DNA from: an uncultured Saprospiraceae bacterium
GTDB lineage: Bacteria > Bacteroidota > Bacteroidia > Chitinophagales > Saprospiraceae
Direction of reading: 5' to 3'
DNA: 13,829 nucleotides
Assembly (NCBI GenBank): GCA_937930625.1
Contig: CALHBW010000025.1
Coordinates: 1 to 13,829 of the forward strand
Below, piece after piece: positions 1 through 6,468 of this stretch. The notes under the pieces were generated by a model. It saw only the letters and a program-made list of their open reading frames with translations, did not search any database and was not told where the DNA came from. The translations under genes were made by a program, and so were the position numbers. Every line of letters starts with the position of its first letter. Within the stretch, counting starts at the first letter, position 1.

Positions 1-82
1 ATTTACTGGTTTTGTACACTTTTTCTAACGAACTCTTTTGTTCGTCTGTCAACTTTTCAATGTATCTTTTTTTACGACTCAT
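1..82 (-). CDS. Probable IS630-type transposase, N-terminal 27 residues only
   Basis: A minus-strand reading frame begins at an ATG at 82-80 and runs off the left edge. The 27 visible residues start MSRKKRYIEKLTDEQ and continue with a charged helix ending VYKTSK. This resembles the start of IS630-family or helix-turn-helix transposases common in Bacteroidota, where a basic N-terminus is followed by 'KLT.EQ...L...Y' before the first HTH. A TATCTTTG box lies 4 nt upstream of the ATG, so the transcript would have almost no leader. No catalytic residue lies inside the window, so the family call rests on the N-terminal resemblance alone. It could also be a non-transposase HTH protein. Confidence 0.45.
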   Translation of the reverse strand, partial: MSRKKRYIEKLTDEQKSSLEKVYKTSK

Positions 83-86
83 GTCG

Positions 87-94
87 CAAAGATA
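87..94 (-). promoter_or_regulatory. Bacteroidota -7 box of the truncated left gene
   Basis: Read on the minus strand the sequence is TATCTTTG, an exact match to the Bacteroidota sigma-factor box TAnnTTTG. Only CGAC separates it from the ATG at 82, so transcription would start at or next to the start codon and the mRNA would be leaderless or nearly so. No clear TTG box is seen at the expected -33 distance. Confidence 0.5.
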
Positions 95-278
95 AGCAAA
101 AATAGTTAAGTGGCGATTAAATTTGTCCACCTACTTACTTATACCATCTATTTTCAGAATATTTTTTAAAAATAATTACAAATAAGACCAAATTTAATCT
201 TTTTTCAGCGTTATAATGTTGGTAATTATACGAACTAACTAGCACAAACGAACCAATTAAGAATCACAAAATATCAAC

Positions 279-1496
279 ATGAAAAGAATAAAAGTAGCCT
301 TCTTTGCCGAAAACCTCATTGATGATTTTGATGGAGCCTCTCGGACAGTCTTTCAAATTTTGAATCGTATCCCAAAAGATGAATTTGAATTCATGTACTT
401 TACTGCCGTACCACCCCAAAACGGCAAAAAAGTCAATGGTAAAATATTCCAATTTCCCTCGGTGCCTATTCCCTCTAATGAGACTTATCGAATGGGCATA
501 CCTTATTTCTCTAAAAGGGCGATGTGGATAGCTTTGGATGAGTTTCAACCCGATGTGATCCACTTTACAAGTCCTTCTTCCTGTGCGTCTTATGCCAAAA
601 AATATGGTAAAGAGAGAGACGTACCTGTTATAGCAATTTACCATACTCATTTCATTTCTTATGTGAAATATTATTTTCGGAAAATGAAGTGGTTGACGCC
701 ACTTTGTGAGGGCATCGTTTCAAAAATCACCTATAATTTATACAATGACCTCAAAAGAGTCTATGTACCCACAAAAGAAATCACAAAAGACCTCAAAAAG
801 TTGGCTAAATTAGAGGGCAACAACCTCAAATTATGGCAACGCGGATTGGATAATGAGCTATTTAATCCCGACAAAAAAGACCTTGCGTTTATAAAAAATA
901 TTACTGGTAATGATCATCCTAATATTCTGTTTGTCAGCCGATTAGTATGGGAAAAAAATCTGGATGAATTGACGCGCCTGTATGATTTCTTTGAGAAAAA
1001 GGGAACATCTGCCAATTTTATCATTGCCGGAGACGGAATTGCTCTGAAAGAATTGCAACAAAAAATGCCGAAGGCGTACTTTTTAGGCGCACTTGGTCAC
1101 GATGATTTGTCGCGCCTTTATGCCTCTACGGATGTGTTTTATTTCCCATCAGATACAGAGACTTACGGCAATGTTGTTATCGAAGCGATGGCATCAGGCT
1201 TACCTTGTGTAGTAGCGAATGGCGGAGGACCTAAAAGTTATATTCAGCACTTGGAAACGGGTGTATTATGCGCGGTAAATGATACAGAAGATTACTATAA
1301 TCAAATTCTTAATTTATTGAATGATAATGAATTAAGAAGTAAAATAATTTATAAAGCTTTAGAATTTACCAAGCCCTTAAATTGGGATAATTTGGTAGAT
1401 ATTTACTTTGATGACCTCCGAAAAATAGTACGTAGTAAAGCTATTGTTACACTCAAAACTCCTGCTTATTTTTCTCCACAAATTCAAATAGAATGA
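279..1496 (+). CDS. GT4-family glycosyltransferase (SQD2/MgtA-like)
   Basis: A 405-residue retaining GT-B glycosyltransferase, expected to transfer a sugar from a nucleotide-sugar donor to a lipid or glycan at the cytoplasmic face of the membrane. Seen in the sequence: an N-terminal Rossmann strand (KRIKVAFFAEN) followed by a DGASR loop; an acceptor-side YHTHF segment (121-125); the donor phosphate-binding R221 and K226 in VSRLVWEKN; AGDG (250-253); and the E-x7-E motif ETYGNVVIE (E294 and E302) followed by AMASGLPCVV. TETYGNVVIEAMASG resembles sulfoquinovosyltransferase SQD2 and the mannosyltransferase MgtA, but donor and acceptor cannot be fixed from motifs. Length is normal for GT4. The stop codon TGA is the first element of the GAATGAGT repeat block that follows. 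The leader before the ATG is A/C-rich with no Shine-Dalgarno. First gene of the glycosyltransferase cluster. Confidence 0.88.
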   Translation: MKRIKVAFFAENLIDDFDGASRTVFQILNRIPKDEFEFMYFTAVPPQNGKKVNGKIFQFPSVPIPSNETYRMGIPYFSKRAMWIALDEFQPDVIHFTSPSSCASYAKKYGKERDVPVIAIYHTHFISYVKYYFRKMKWLTPLCEGIVSKITYNLYNDLKRVYVPTKEITKDLKKLAKLEGNNLKLWQRGLDNELFNPDKKDLAFIKNITGNDHPNILFVSRLVWEKNLDELTRLYDFFEKKGTSANFIIAGDGIALKELQQKMPKAYFLGALGHDDLSRLYASTDVFYFPSDTETYGNVVIEAMASGLPCVVANGGGPKSYIQHLETGVLCAVNDTEDYYNQILNLLNDNELRSKIIYKALEFTKPLNWDNLVDIYFDDLRKIVRSKAIVTLKTPAYFSPQIQIE

Positions 1497-1635
1497 GCGA
1501 ATGAGTGAATGTTTTTAATGAGTGAATTTTGAATGAGTGAATGAGTGAATGAGTGAATGAGTGAATGTTTTTAATGAGTGAATTTTGAATGAGTGAATGA
1601 GTGAATGGTTTTAATGTGTGAATGAGCAAATACTC
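1494..1635. repeat. Left block of 8-bp tandem repeats (GAATGAGT)n
   Basis: About 17 copies or near-copies of GAATGAGT begin at the stop codon of the preceding glycosyltransferase. Some units are changed to GAATGTTT, TTAATGAGT or GAATTTT, but the 8-bp phase is kept (a 9-mer plus a 7-mer make 16). A higher-order period is visible: the segment starting GTTTTTAATGAGTG at 1511 recurs at 1567, exactly 56 bp (7 units) later, and a variant recurs at 1607, 40 bp (5 units) later. Each frame of the array contains TGA. The run of four perfect units at 1531-1567 is complementary to the (ATTCACTC)n block at 1688-1744. Confidence 0.9.
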
Positions 1636-1669
1636 TTAATGCGATAATAAGTAGCTATTGTAGCATTAA
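1636..1669. repeat. Small central inverted repeat between the two repeat blocks
   Basis: TTAATGC at 1636-1642 is the exact reverse complement of GCATTAA at 1663-1669, with a 20-nt interval. It sits in the non-repetitive centre between the two inverted blocks of 8-mers, so the whole spacer could fold as a long stem with a small hairpin in its loop. Confidence 0.55.
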
Positions 1670-1688
1670 CACATTTCAACATTATTGC

Positions 1689-1776
1689 ATTCACTCATTC
1701 ACTCATTCACTCATTCACTCATTCACTCATTCACTCATTCACTCATTAAAAATTCGCTCATTCAACATTCACTCAT
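1689..1776. repeat. Right block of 8-bp tandem repeats (ATTCACTC)n
   Basis: Seven perfect copies of ATTCACTC occupy 1689-1744. Degenerate copies follow (ATTAAAA, ATTCGCTC, ATTCAACATTCACTC) up to the promoter box of the next gene. The unit is the reverse complement of the GAGTGAAT unit of the left block. A perfect stem of about 37 bp is possible between 1531-1567 and this array. The coding-strand sequence has almost no G and no stop codon in any frame. Confidence 0.9.
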
Positions 1777-1784
1777 TAACTTTG
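1777..1784 (+). promoter_or_regulatory. -7 promoter box at the end of the repeat array
   Basis: TAACTTTG matches the Bacteroidota -7 consensus TAnnTTTG exactly and ends 4 nt before the ATG at 1789. This is the same spacing as the box in front of the left-edge gene. The first TA belongs to the last degenerate repeat unit (ACTCATTAAC), so the array extends right into the promoter. The mRNA would start at or next to the start codon. No -33 TTG was found at 19 bp upstream, where repeat sequence lies. Confidence 0.5.
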
Positions 1785-1788
1785 TCCC

Positions 1789-2967
1789 ATGAAAATTCTG
1801 TTTATTTCACATAAATATCCACCGAGTATCGGGGGCATGGAGAAGCAGTGTTATGAGTTGATTCGAGGCGTTGAAAAAGAACATGAGGTATATAAAGTTG
1901 TCTATGATGCGGGACGTGAAAACAGGGTACAGTTCTTTTTTCAACTAAAAAAACGGGTCAAAAAAATCCTGCGCGAACAGCCTGACATTGATATTATCCA
2001 TCTCAATGATGGTTTGATGGCGTACTTTGGGCTTTGGCTGCAGACTTACACTCCGATACCTATTGTAGTGACCTATCATGGCTTGGATGTGGTCTTTCCC
2101 AATACAATTTATCAACAAAAAATCATTCCGAAGTATCATCATTACGCAGCTGGAATATGTGTGAGTGCGGCTACTGCGCGAGCATGTACGGAGCGTGGTT
2201 TTTCTTCTGATAAAATTCATGTTGTACCGAATGGTGTAGATAGCGAAATCGCTGATTTACAGGTGAATGTGAATGATGTTATAGATGAATTTCAGGAAAA
2301 ATATCATATCAATTTATCCGAAAAAAAGATTATCATTAGTTTGGGAAGACCTGTGAAACGGAAGGGCTTTTCGTGGTTTATTGAGCAAGTTGTACTGCGC
2401 TTGAATGAAGATGTTTTGTACATTATTGTCGGACCTTCCAAACAGGATTTTCGTGTTCCTTTGTGGCGGAAAATATTGCCTCAAAAATGGCTAAATGAGA
2501 TAGATTTGTTCCTCGGCGCATCAAGCGACGAACAGCGTATTTTTGAATTATTACAAAAAAACAAATACAAAAATCGCGTACTACAAACGGGCGCATTGCC
2601 CTACAAAAAAATGATGGCATTGCTCACTTTAGCAGATATTTTTGTGATGCCAAATATTAAAGTAGAAGGCGACGCAGAGGGCTTCGGCTTGGTGGCTTTG
2701 GAAGCTACTTTGCGAGAAACACCCGTTTTGGCAAGTGGCATCGAAGGCATTACGGAGGCAATAAAAGATGAGAAAAATGGTTATTTATTGCCTTCTGAAA
2801 ATGCAGATATTTGGGTCAAAAAAATTCACGAACTCCTCCAAAATCCTGAACAATTGACCCAAAAAGGAGAAGAATTTCAGCAATACACATTAATAAATTA
2901 TAGTTGGGAAAAAATGGCAGAGGGTTACATTAAAGTTTTCAAAAAAATCATTAAAAATAATTCGTAA
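1789..2967 (+). CDS. GT4-family glycosyltransferase
   Basis: A 392-residue retaining GT-B glycosyltransferase. The N-terminus MKILFISHKYPPSIGGMEKQ carries the glycine-rich acceptor-side loop (P11 to G16) typical of GT4 enzymes. TYHGLDVVF (95-103) is the usual histidine segment of the N-domain, and VVPNGVD (145-151) leads into the C-domain. R187 and K192 of GRPVKRKGF are the donor phosphate ligands. EGFGLVALE (E297 and E305) is the E-x7-E motif. An insertion at about 215-262 (PSKQDFRVPLW to KNKYKN) separates the VG loop from the next core strand and is longer than usual. Donor and acceptor are unknown. The next gene starts 14 nt after the stop, so the two are probably co-transcribed. Confidence 0.88.
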   Translation: MKILFISHKYPPSIGGMEKQCYELIRGVEKEHEVYKVVYDAGRENRVQFFFQLKKRVKKILREQPDIDIIHLNDGLMAYFGLWLQTYTPIPIVVTYHGLDVVFPNTIYQQKIIPKYHHYAAGICVSAATARACTERGFSSDKIHVVPNGVDSEIADLQVNVNDVIDEFQEKYHINLSEKKIIISLGRPVKRKGFSWFIEQVVLRLNEDVLYIIVGPSKQDFRVPLWRKILPQKWLNEIDLFLGASSDEQRIFELLQKNKYKNRVLQTGALPYKKMMALLTLADIFVMPNIKVEGDAEGFGLVALEATLRETPVLASGIEGITEAIKDEKNGYLLPSENADIWVKKIHELLQNPEQLTQKGEEFQQYTLINYSWEKMAEGYIKVFKKIIKNNS

Positions 2968-2981
2968 TCCGAAATTTAAAT

Positions 2982-3932
2982 ATGAATAAATACGCCAAAC
3001 AGGGCTACATTTACGTCAGTTATGGCAAGGAAAAATACCTGCACCACGCGGTAACTTCTGCGCTGACTATCAGGCGATTCGACAAGGAACGTCCGATAGC
3101 GATTGCTTGTCCGAGGGCGCATTTGGAGGTCTTGGAACGGGAGGAATTGCAAGACATTTTTCAGGTGAAATACGAACTCGCACCCGAACATTGTTCTATC
3201 GTCGGCTTCAAACATCACTTGGAGAAATTTTTGTTTTTTGAGCAAAATATTTTCTTGGATAGCGACATTATATGGTGTAGGCAGCCGGATACTTTGTGGC
3301 AGACTTTTGAAGGTTTTCCCTTTACGATTACGGGCAATGAAACAGCGGATAGTTTCTTTGGTGCGCCGAAAGGTGTGGCGGTTTTGCGGGATATTTTATT
3401 ACGAAAAAGACGACGCACACTGAAACGTTTTGGTTTGACATATTTGAGTCGTGTGCAGTCGGGCGTGATATATGCACAAGACGATACGCTGACGGCGAAG
3501 GTCTGCGCGACTGCCCGCGACATGTTGAGCCGAATCGACGAAACGCACTTTCAAAGTCGCCTCAAAGAAAGCGGCAGAACGATGGAGTCCTGCGAGTGGA
3601 GTCTGGCGATGGCAATGTCGAAATTGAACATTCCGGTGTATCCGTGGTTTCAGGGGCAAAGTAGCGTACAGTTGGATTATATCGGCAATTATACGGAGCA
3701 TGATGCGGCGTTTGAGGCGGTCAAATGTTTGTATTATCCTAATGCTTTGGTCTATAGTTTGCGAGGATTGAAAAGTACAAATTTGCAGCGTTTTTTGACG
3801 CGATTGCTGACGTTTTTTGGCAAGGGAGATTCTATGTATGTGACACCTTATTGCCTACATTTTGGTTGGCTGCACGAAAAGCAACCGTTTCTGGATTTTG
3901 CAGAAAAAATATGGAAAGAAAAGACGAGTTAA
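2982..3932 (+). CDS. GT-A-type glycosyltransferase, family not identified
   Basis: A 316-residue soluble protein. The segment KFLFFEQNIFLDSDIIW (82-98) has a hydrophobic strand ending in a DSD (93-95), the DxD metal- and nucleotide-sugar-binding motif of GT-A-fold enzymes such as GT8. The N-terminus (GYIYVSYGKEKYLHHAVTSALTIRR) fits the first Rossmann strand and helix of that fold. VQSGVIYAQ and the C-terminal CLHFGWLHEK resemble acceptor or metal-ligand segments of GT8-like enzymes, but I cannot assign a CAZy family. It follows the GT4 gene by 14 nt. By eye it is richer in G and C than the two upstream glycosyltransferase genes. Its stop codon is the only in-frame stop before the next gene, which lies in the same frame. 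Confidence 0.65.
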   Translation: MNKYAKQGYIYVSYGKEKYLHHAVTSALTIRRFDKERPIAIACPRAHLEVLEREELQDIFQVKYELAPEHCSIVGFKHHLEKFLFFEQNIFLDSDIIWCRQPDTLWQTFEGFPFTITGNETADSFFGAPKGVAVLRDILLRKRRRTLKRFGLTYLSRVQSGVIYAQDDTLTAKVCATARDMLSRIDETHFQSRLKESGRTMESCEWSLAMAMSKLNIPVYPWFQGQSSVQLDYIGNYTEHDAAFEAVKCLYYPNALVYSLRGLKSTNLQRFLTRLLTFFGKGDSMYVTPYCLHFGWLHEKQPFLDFAEKIWKEKTS

Positions 3933-3938
3933 TCCACA

Positions 3939-4010
3939 ACACGTCAACACGTCAACACGTCAATTCGTCAATTCGTCAATTCGTCAACACAACAACTCGT
4001 CAACACATTG
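3939..4010. repeat. Nine phased 8-bp repeats running into the TTG start
   Basis: From 3939 the sequence divides into nine consecutive 8-mers: three ACACGTCA, three ATTCGTCA, then ACACAACA, ACTCGTCA and ACACATTG. The last unit contains the TTG start codon (4008-4010) of the membrane protein gene. The consensus is A(C/T)(A/T)CGTCA. Unlike the other repeat-filled spacers there is no inverted partner block here. The array reads open in the frame of both flanking genes. Confidence 0.88.
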
Positions 4011-4925
4011 AATTTTAATACTATAAAAAATAACTGGTTAGAATTTTGGAAAAGCCCGAAGGGAAAGCTGACTGCGAAGTGGCTACAACGGACTTTTGTG
4101 CTGGCGATTGTGTCATTTTTGGTGTGGCAAATTGTACAAATCGGCTGGCAGGAGGTCTTGAAATCGCTGCCGACGACACCGTGGTTTTATGTGATTTTTC
4201 TGATTTTGTACTTTGCACTCCCGATAAGCGAACAGTTCATTTATCGCATGTCGCTCAAGTTTGGTTTTTGGGAGGGATTGAAGGTATTTATACAAAAAAA
4301 AGTGCTTAATGCGGATGTATTGGGCTACTCCGGCGAGGCCTATTTTTATGTGTGGGGAAAAAAACATCTCCAAGAGGACGATAAGTACATTTTCAATGTC
4401 ATCAAAGACAATAATATCATCTCGTCATTTGCTTCGACACTAATGGCGATTGTACTGTTGACGGTGTTTTTGAGTGTGAGTGAGGTCGATTTTTTGGAGG
4501 TCATCAAAGTGAGTCGGGGCATGGTGATGGCGGTGCTGACACTGGCAATTATTGTGATTTTTCTGGGGATTTATTTTCGGAAATATATCATCTCTATGAA
4601 TCGCCGGATGGCATTGAAAGTCTTTGGCATTCACATACTTAGAATTGTATTTGTTTATACATTTGAGGTCTTGCAGTGGGTAGTAGTGATGCCTTTTGTA
4701 CCTTTGCATATTTGGTTGGTTTTTCTTTCGGCGCGAATTATAGCCAGCCGTCTGCCTTTCATTCCGAGTCAAGATTTGGTCTTTGTCGGTTTGAGTCTTG
4801 AGATGGCAAAATATATGGATGTATCAAGCGCAGGTATCGCCGGAATTATGATTGCAATTAATTTTTTGACCAAGAGCATGAACCTCATTTTGTACACTTA
4901 TTTTTCTAGAAAAATGAATGAATGA
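4008..4925 (+). CDS. Polytopic membrane protein, UPF0104 / LPG-synthase TM-like
   Basis: A 305-residue integral membrane protein with no catalytic domain visible. Hydrophobic segments lie at about 29-47, 58-76, 138-157, 171-190, 205-229, 233-247 and 271-297. The spacing of segments, the RLPFIPSQDLVFVGLSLEM stretch (248-266) and the C-terminal AGIAGIMIAINFLTKSMNLILY resemble the flippase-like region of lysylphosphatidylglycerol synthase (UPF0104), whose members often sit beside GT4 glycosyltransferases. Role inferred: movement of, or assistance to, a lipid-linked glycan at the inner membrane. The start is TTG at 4008; there is no ATG earlier in frame after the stop at 3930, and the next ATG is far inside the protein. 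The last codons and the stop lie in a GAATGAAT repeat. The family call is tentative. Confidence 0.6.
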   Translation: MNFNTIKNNWLEFWKSPKGKLTAKWLQRTFVLAIVSFLVWQIVQIGWQEVLKSLPTTPWFYVIFLILYFALPISEQFIYRMSLKFGFWEGLKVFIQKKVLNADVLGYSGEAYFYVWGKKHLQEDDKYIFNVIKDNNIISSFASTLMAIVLLTVFLSVSEVDFLEVIKVSRGMVMAVLTLAIIVIFLGIYFRKYIISMNRRMALKVFGIHILRIVFVYTFEVLQWVVVMPFVPLHIWLVFLSARIIASRLPFIPSQDLVFVGLSLEMAKYMDVSSAGIAGIMIAINFLTKSMNLILYTYFSRKMNE

Positions 4926-4938
4926 ATGAGTGAATGAG
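4914..4938. repeat. Left block of GAAT/GAGT repeats over the stop codon
   Basis: The block GAATGAATGAATGAGTGAATGAG overlaps the last codons and the TGA (4923-4925) of the membrane protein gene. The unit GAATGAGT is the same as in the spacer at 1494-1635. The 14 bases 4916-4929 are the exact reverse complement of 4978-4991 in the right block. Confidence 0.8.
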
Positions 4939-4939
4939 T

Positions 4940-4957
4940 TATACCGTTCACAGTATA
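4940..4957. repeat. Small central inverted repeat
   Basis: TATAC at 4940-4944 is complementary to GTATA at 4953-4957 with an 8-nt loop. It sits in the centre between the two inverted repeat blocks, mirroring the TTAATGC/GCATTAA hairpin of the first spacer. The stem is short, so on its own it is weak evidence. Confidence 0.35.
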
Positions 4958-4968
4958 GTAACGTTCAT

Positions 4969-5012
4969 ATTCAAAATTCATTCATTCATTCAAAATTCAA
5001 AATTCATTCATT
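4969..5012. repeat. Right block of ATTC repeats up to the GTG start
   Basis: ATTC and AAAATTC units alternate from 4969 to 5012 and end directly at the GTG start codon (5013) of the next glycosyltransferase (ATTCATT then GTG). The orientation is the reverse complement of the left block over the upstream stop codon. The strand is nearly free of G, as in the other start-adjacent blocks. Confidence 0.82.
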
Positions 5013-6134
5013 GTGAAACTAGCACTCATCACACAAGATTTTCCGCCGGAAACGGGCGGGATTCAGACCTACGCATACGAGTTGGCACAACGACTTGCGC
5101 CCCGATGCGAAGATTTTGTGTTGATAGCACCCGACAAGCCTGATGCACAAAAGGTTGATAATCAATTGGATTTTGAAGTATTTCGGGTCAAAACACCTAA
5201 TACGCTATTGGGAACGATGGGTTTGTCGCGTGTTGTTCGTTTTTTGAAAAAAAGAAAAATTGACCATTTGTTTCACGCACAATGGCAGACGCTGCCGATT
5301 GCTGTACGCGCCCGAAAGAAGGGTTTGGTAAAATCTGTAACGGTGGCGGCGCATGGGCGAGAGTATATTTTCAATCCTTTTGATGGGACTAAATTAGGCG
5401 CGAAATTATATGAAAATTACAAAAAATACCTTATCACAAAAGCAGATTATTTCTTGCCGGTCAGTCATTATACATCGGGCATTTTGGCAACTTATGACAT
5501 TCCTGCCAACCAACAAACGGTAGTGATGAACGGTACTAATCCTGATTTATTTTTTCCGATAAATAATATTTCACTAAAAGAAAAATACGGCTATACAGGT
5601 AAGCAAATTATCATGACCACCGCGCGATTGATTCAGAAAAAAGGACTGGAGACAGTACTACGTGCGCTGCCGTATTTGGTAGGTGAATTTCCTGATTTAC
5701 AGTACCTTATAGTAGGAGACGGTCCGTATAAAGCAGATTTGCAAGACTTGGCGACAGACTTGGGGATAGAGGCACATGTCGAATTTACAGGACTAATTCC
5801 TTATGAAAAAATCAATGAATATTACAACCTCTGCGATATTTATGTGATGCTTTCGGAGTTGGAGGCGTTTGGTATCGTGTATCTCGAAGCGGCGGCTTGT
5901 GGCAAACCGAGTATCGGCTCGCGTATCGGTGGTATTCCCGATGCGATTATTGATAATGAAACGGGCTTAATATTAGAACCCCGTCAGCCAAAACGACTCG
6001 CTGAAGCTATCGCAAATCTACTTTCAGACGATGCGCTACGCACACGTATGGGCGAAGCGGGCAGGGCGCGAGTATTGCGGGAGGCAAATTGGGATAGGGT
6101 GGGGGAGTTGATTTTTGATTTGATTTCGGCTTAA
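5013..6134 (+). CDS. GT4-family glycosyltransferase (PimB'-like)
   Basis: A 373-residue retaining GT-B enzyme with a complete set of GT4 features. The N-terminal LITQDFPPETGGIQTYAYEL has the GG loop and the tyrosine helix seen in PimB'-type mannosyltransferases. AAHGREYIF (112-120) holds the N-domain histidine. MNGTNPDLFFP (172-182) leads into the C-domain. R205 and K209/K210 in TARLIQKKGLE bind the donor phosphates. VGDGPYKADL (234-243) and EAFGIVYLE (E284 and E292, the E-x7-E motif) complete the donor site. The start is a GTG directly after the ATTC repeat; no ATG lies nearby in frame. Mannose transfer is possible but not proven from motifs. It is the last gene of the glycosyltransferase cluster, and its TAA lies 2 nt from the MITE-like element. 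Confidence 0.88.
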   Translation: MKLALITQDFPPETGGIQTYAYELAQRLAPRCEDFVLIAPDKPDAQKVDNQLDFEVFRVKTPNTLLGTMGLSRVVRFLKKRKIDHLFHAQWQTLPIAVRARKKGLVKSVTVAAHGREYIFNPFDGTKLGAKLYENYKKYLITKADYFLPVSHYTSGILATYDIPANQQTVVMNGTNPDLFFPINNISLKEKYGYTGKQIIMTTARLIQKKGLETVLRALPYLVGEFPDLQYLIVGDGPYKADLQDLATDLGIEAHVEFTGLIPYEKINEYYNLCDIYVMLSELEAFGIVYLEAAACGKPSIGSRIGGIPDAIIDNETGLILEPRQPKRLAEAIANLLSDDALRTRMGEAGRARVLREANWDRVGELIFDLISA

Positions 6135-6135
6135 A

Positions 6136-6448
6136 ACTGACCTTGCATTTTCAAAATTTATTAATATCCCACATCTTTGAGTACCCCGTTTACTTCAAAA
6201 AGTTTGGTAAATGTAAGTAATACACTGATTTTTAGTTGATTACAAAATTTTTTTCTCCGCTTACGTTTACTAAACTTGAAAAGTTTAGTAAACGGATTAC
6301 TTATATTTTTTGTTTTATTTAAAATATTTATAATTTATAAAATACTATTTTTGAATAAAATAAAAATATAGAAATAATTTTTGTTTTAAAAATATCGACA
6401 TTTAAAAAGATGTAGGGTATTGATAGATTTTCAAAATGCAAGGTCAGT
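6136..6448. mobile_element. MITE-like element with long terminal inverted repeats
   Basis: This 313-bp, very AT-rich stretch fills the gap between two convergent genes and has no credible ORF. Its ends are inverted repeats: the first 16 bases (ACTGACCTTGCATTTT) are exactly complementary to the last 16. By eye the similarity runs over about 43 bp (6136-6178 against 6448-6406) with five mismatches, four of them transitions. Inside lies a near-perfect hairpin at 6264-6294. No transposase is encoded, so this fits a non-autonomous element (MITE). No target-site duplication is obvious next to the ends. The alternative is a large bidirectional terminator structure. Confidence 0.6.
6264..6294. terminator. 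Perfect 14-bp hairpin, possible bidirectional terminator
   Basis: CGTTTACTAAACTT (6264-6277) and AAGTTTAGTAAACG (6281-6294) are exact reverse complements around a GAA loop. The hairpin sits between two convergent genes and is followed by T-rich sequence on the plus strand and by A/T-rich sequence on the other side, so it could stop transcription from both directions. A diverged direct copy of the region (CGTTTACTTCAAAAAG...) begins near 6188. Confidence 0.45.
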
Positions 6449-6468
6449 CGTCAGTGGAAAATACTGAA

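Noticed and set aside
214..221. TAATGTTG as the -7 box of the first glycosyltransferase
   Set aside because: It differs from TAnnTTTG in one core base and has no TTG at the -33 distance, so it is too weak to list as a promoter.
1494..1744. Tandem array as a CRISPR
   Set aside because: The repeats are 8 bp and directly adjacent, with no unique spacers of constant length, and no cas genes are present.
4046..4309. Alternative-frame ORF inside the membrane protein gene
   Set aside because: It is fully inside a gene with consistent transmembrane segments and has no recognisable domain; the same holds for the antisense frames across the window.
4934..5143. Plus-strand frame across the ATTC repeats as a small gene
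   Set aside because: Its sequence is repeat-encoded and then overlaps the N-terminus of the GT4 gene, which has clear family motifs.
6128..6456. Target-site duplication flanking the MITE-like element
   Set aside because: The bases next to the two ends (TTAAA on the left, CGTCA on the right) do not match, so no duplication can be claimed.
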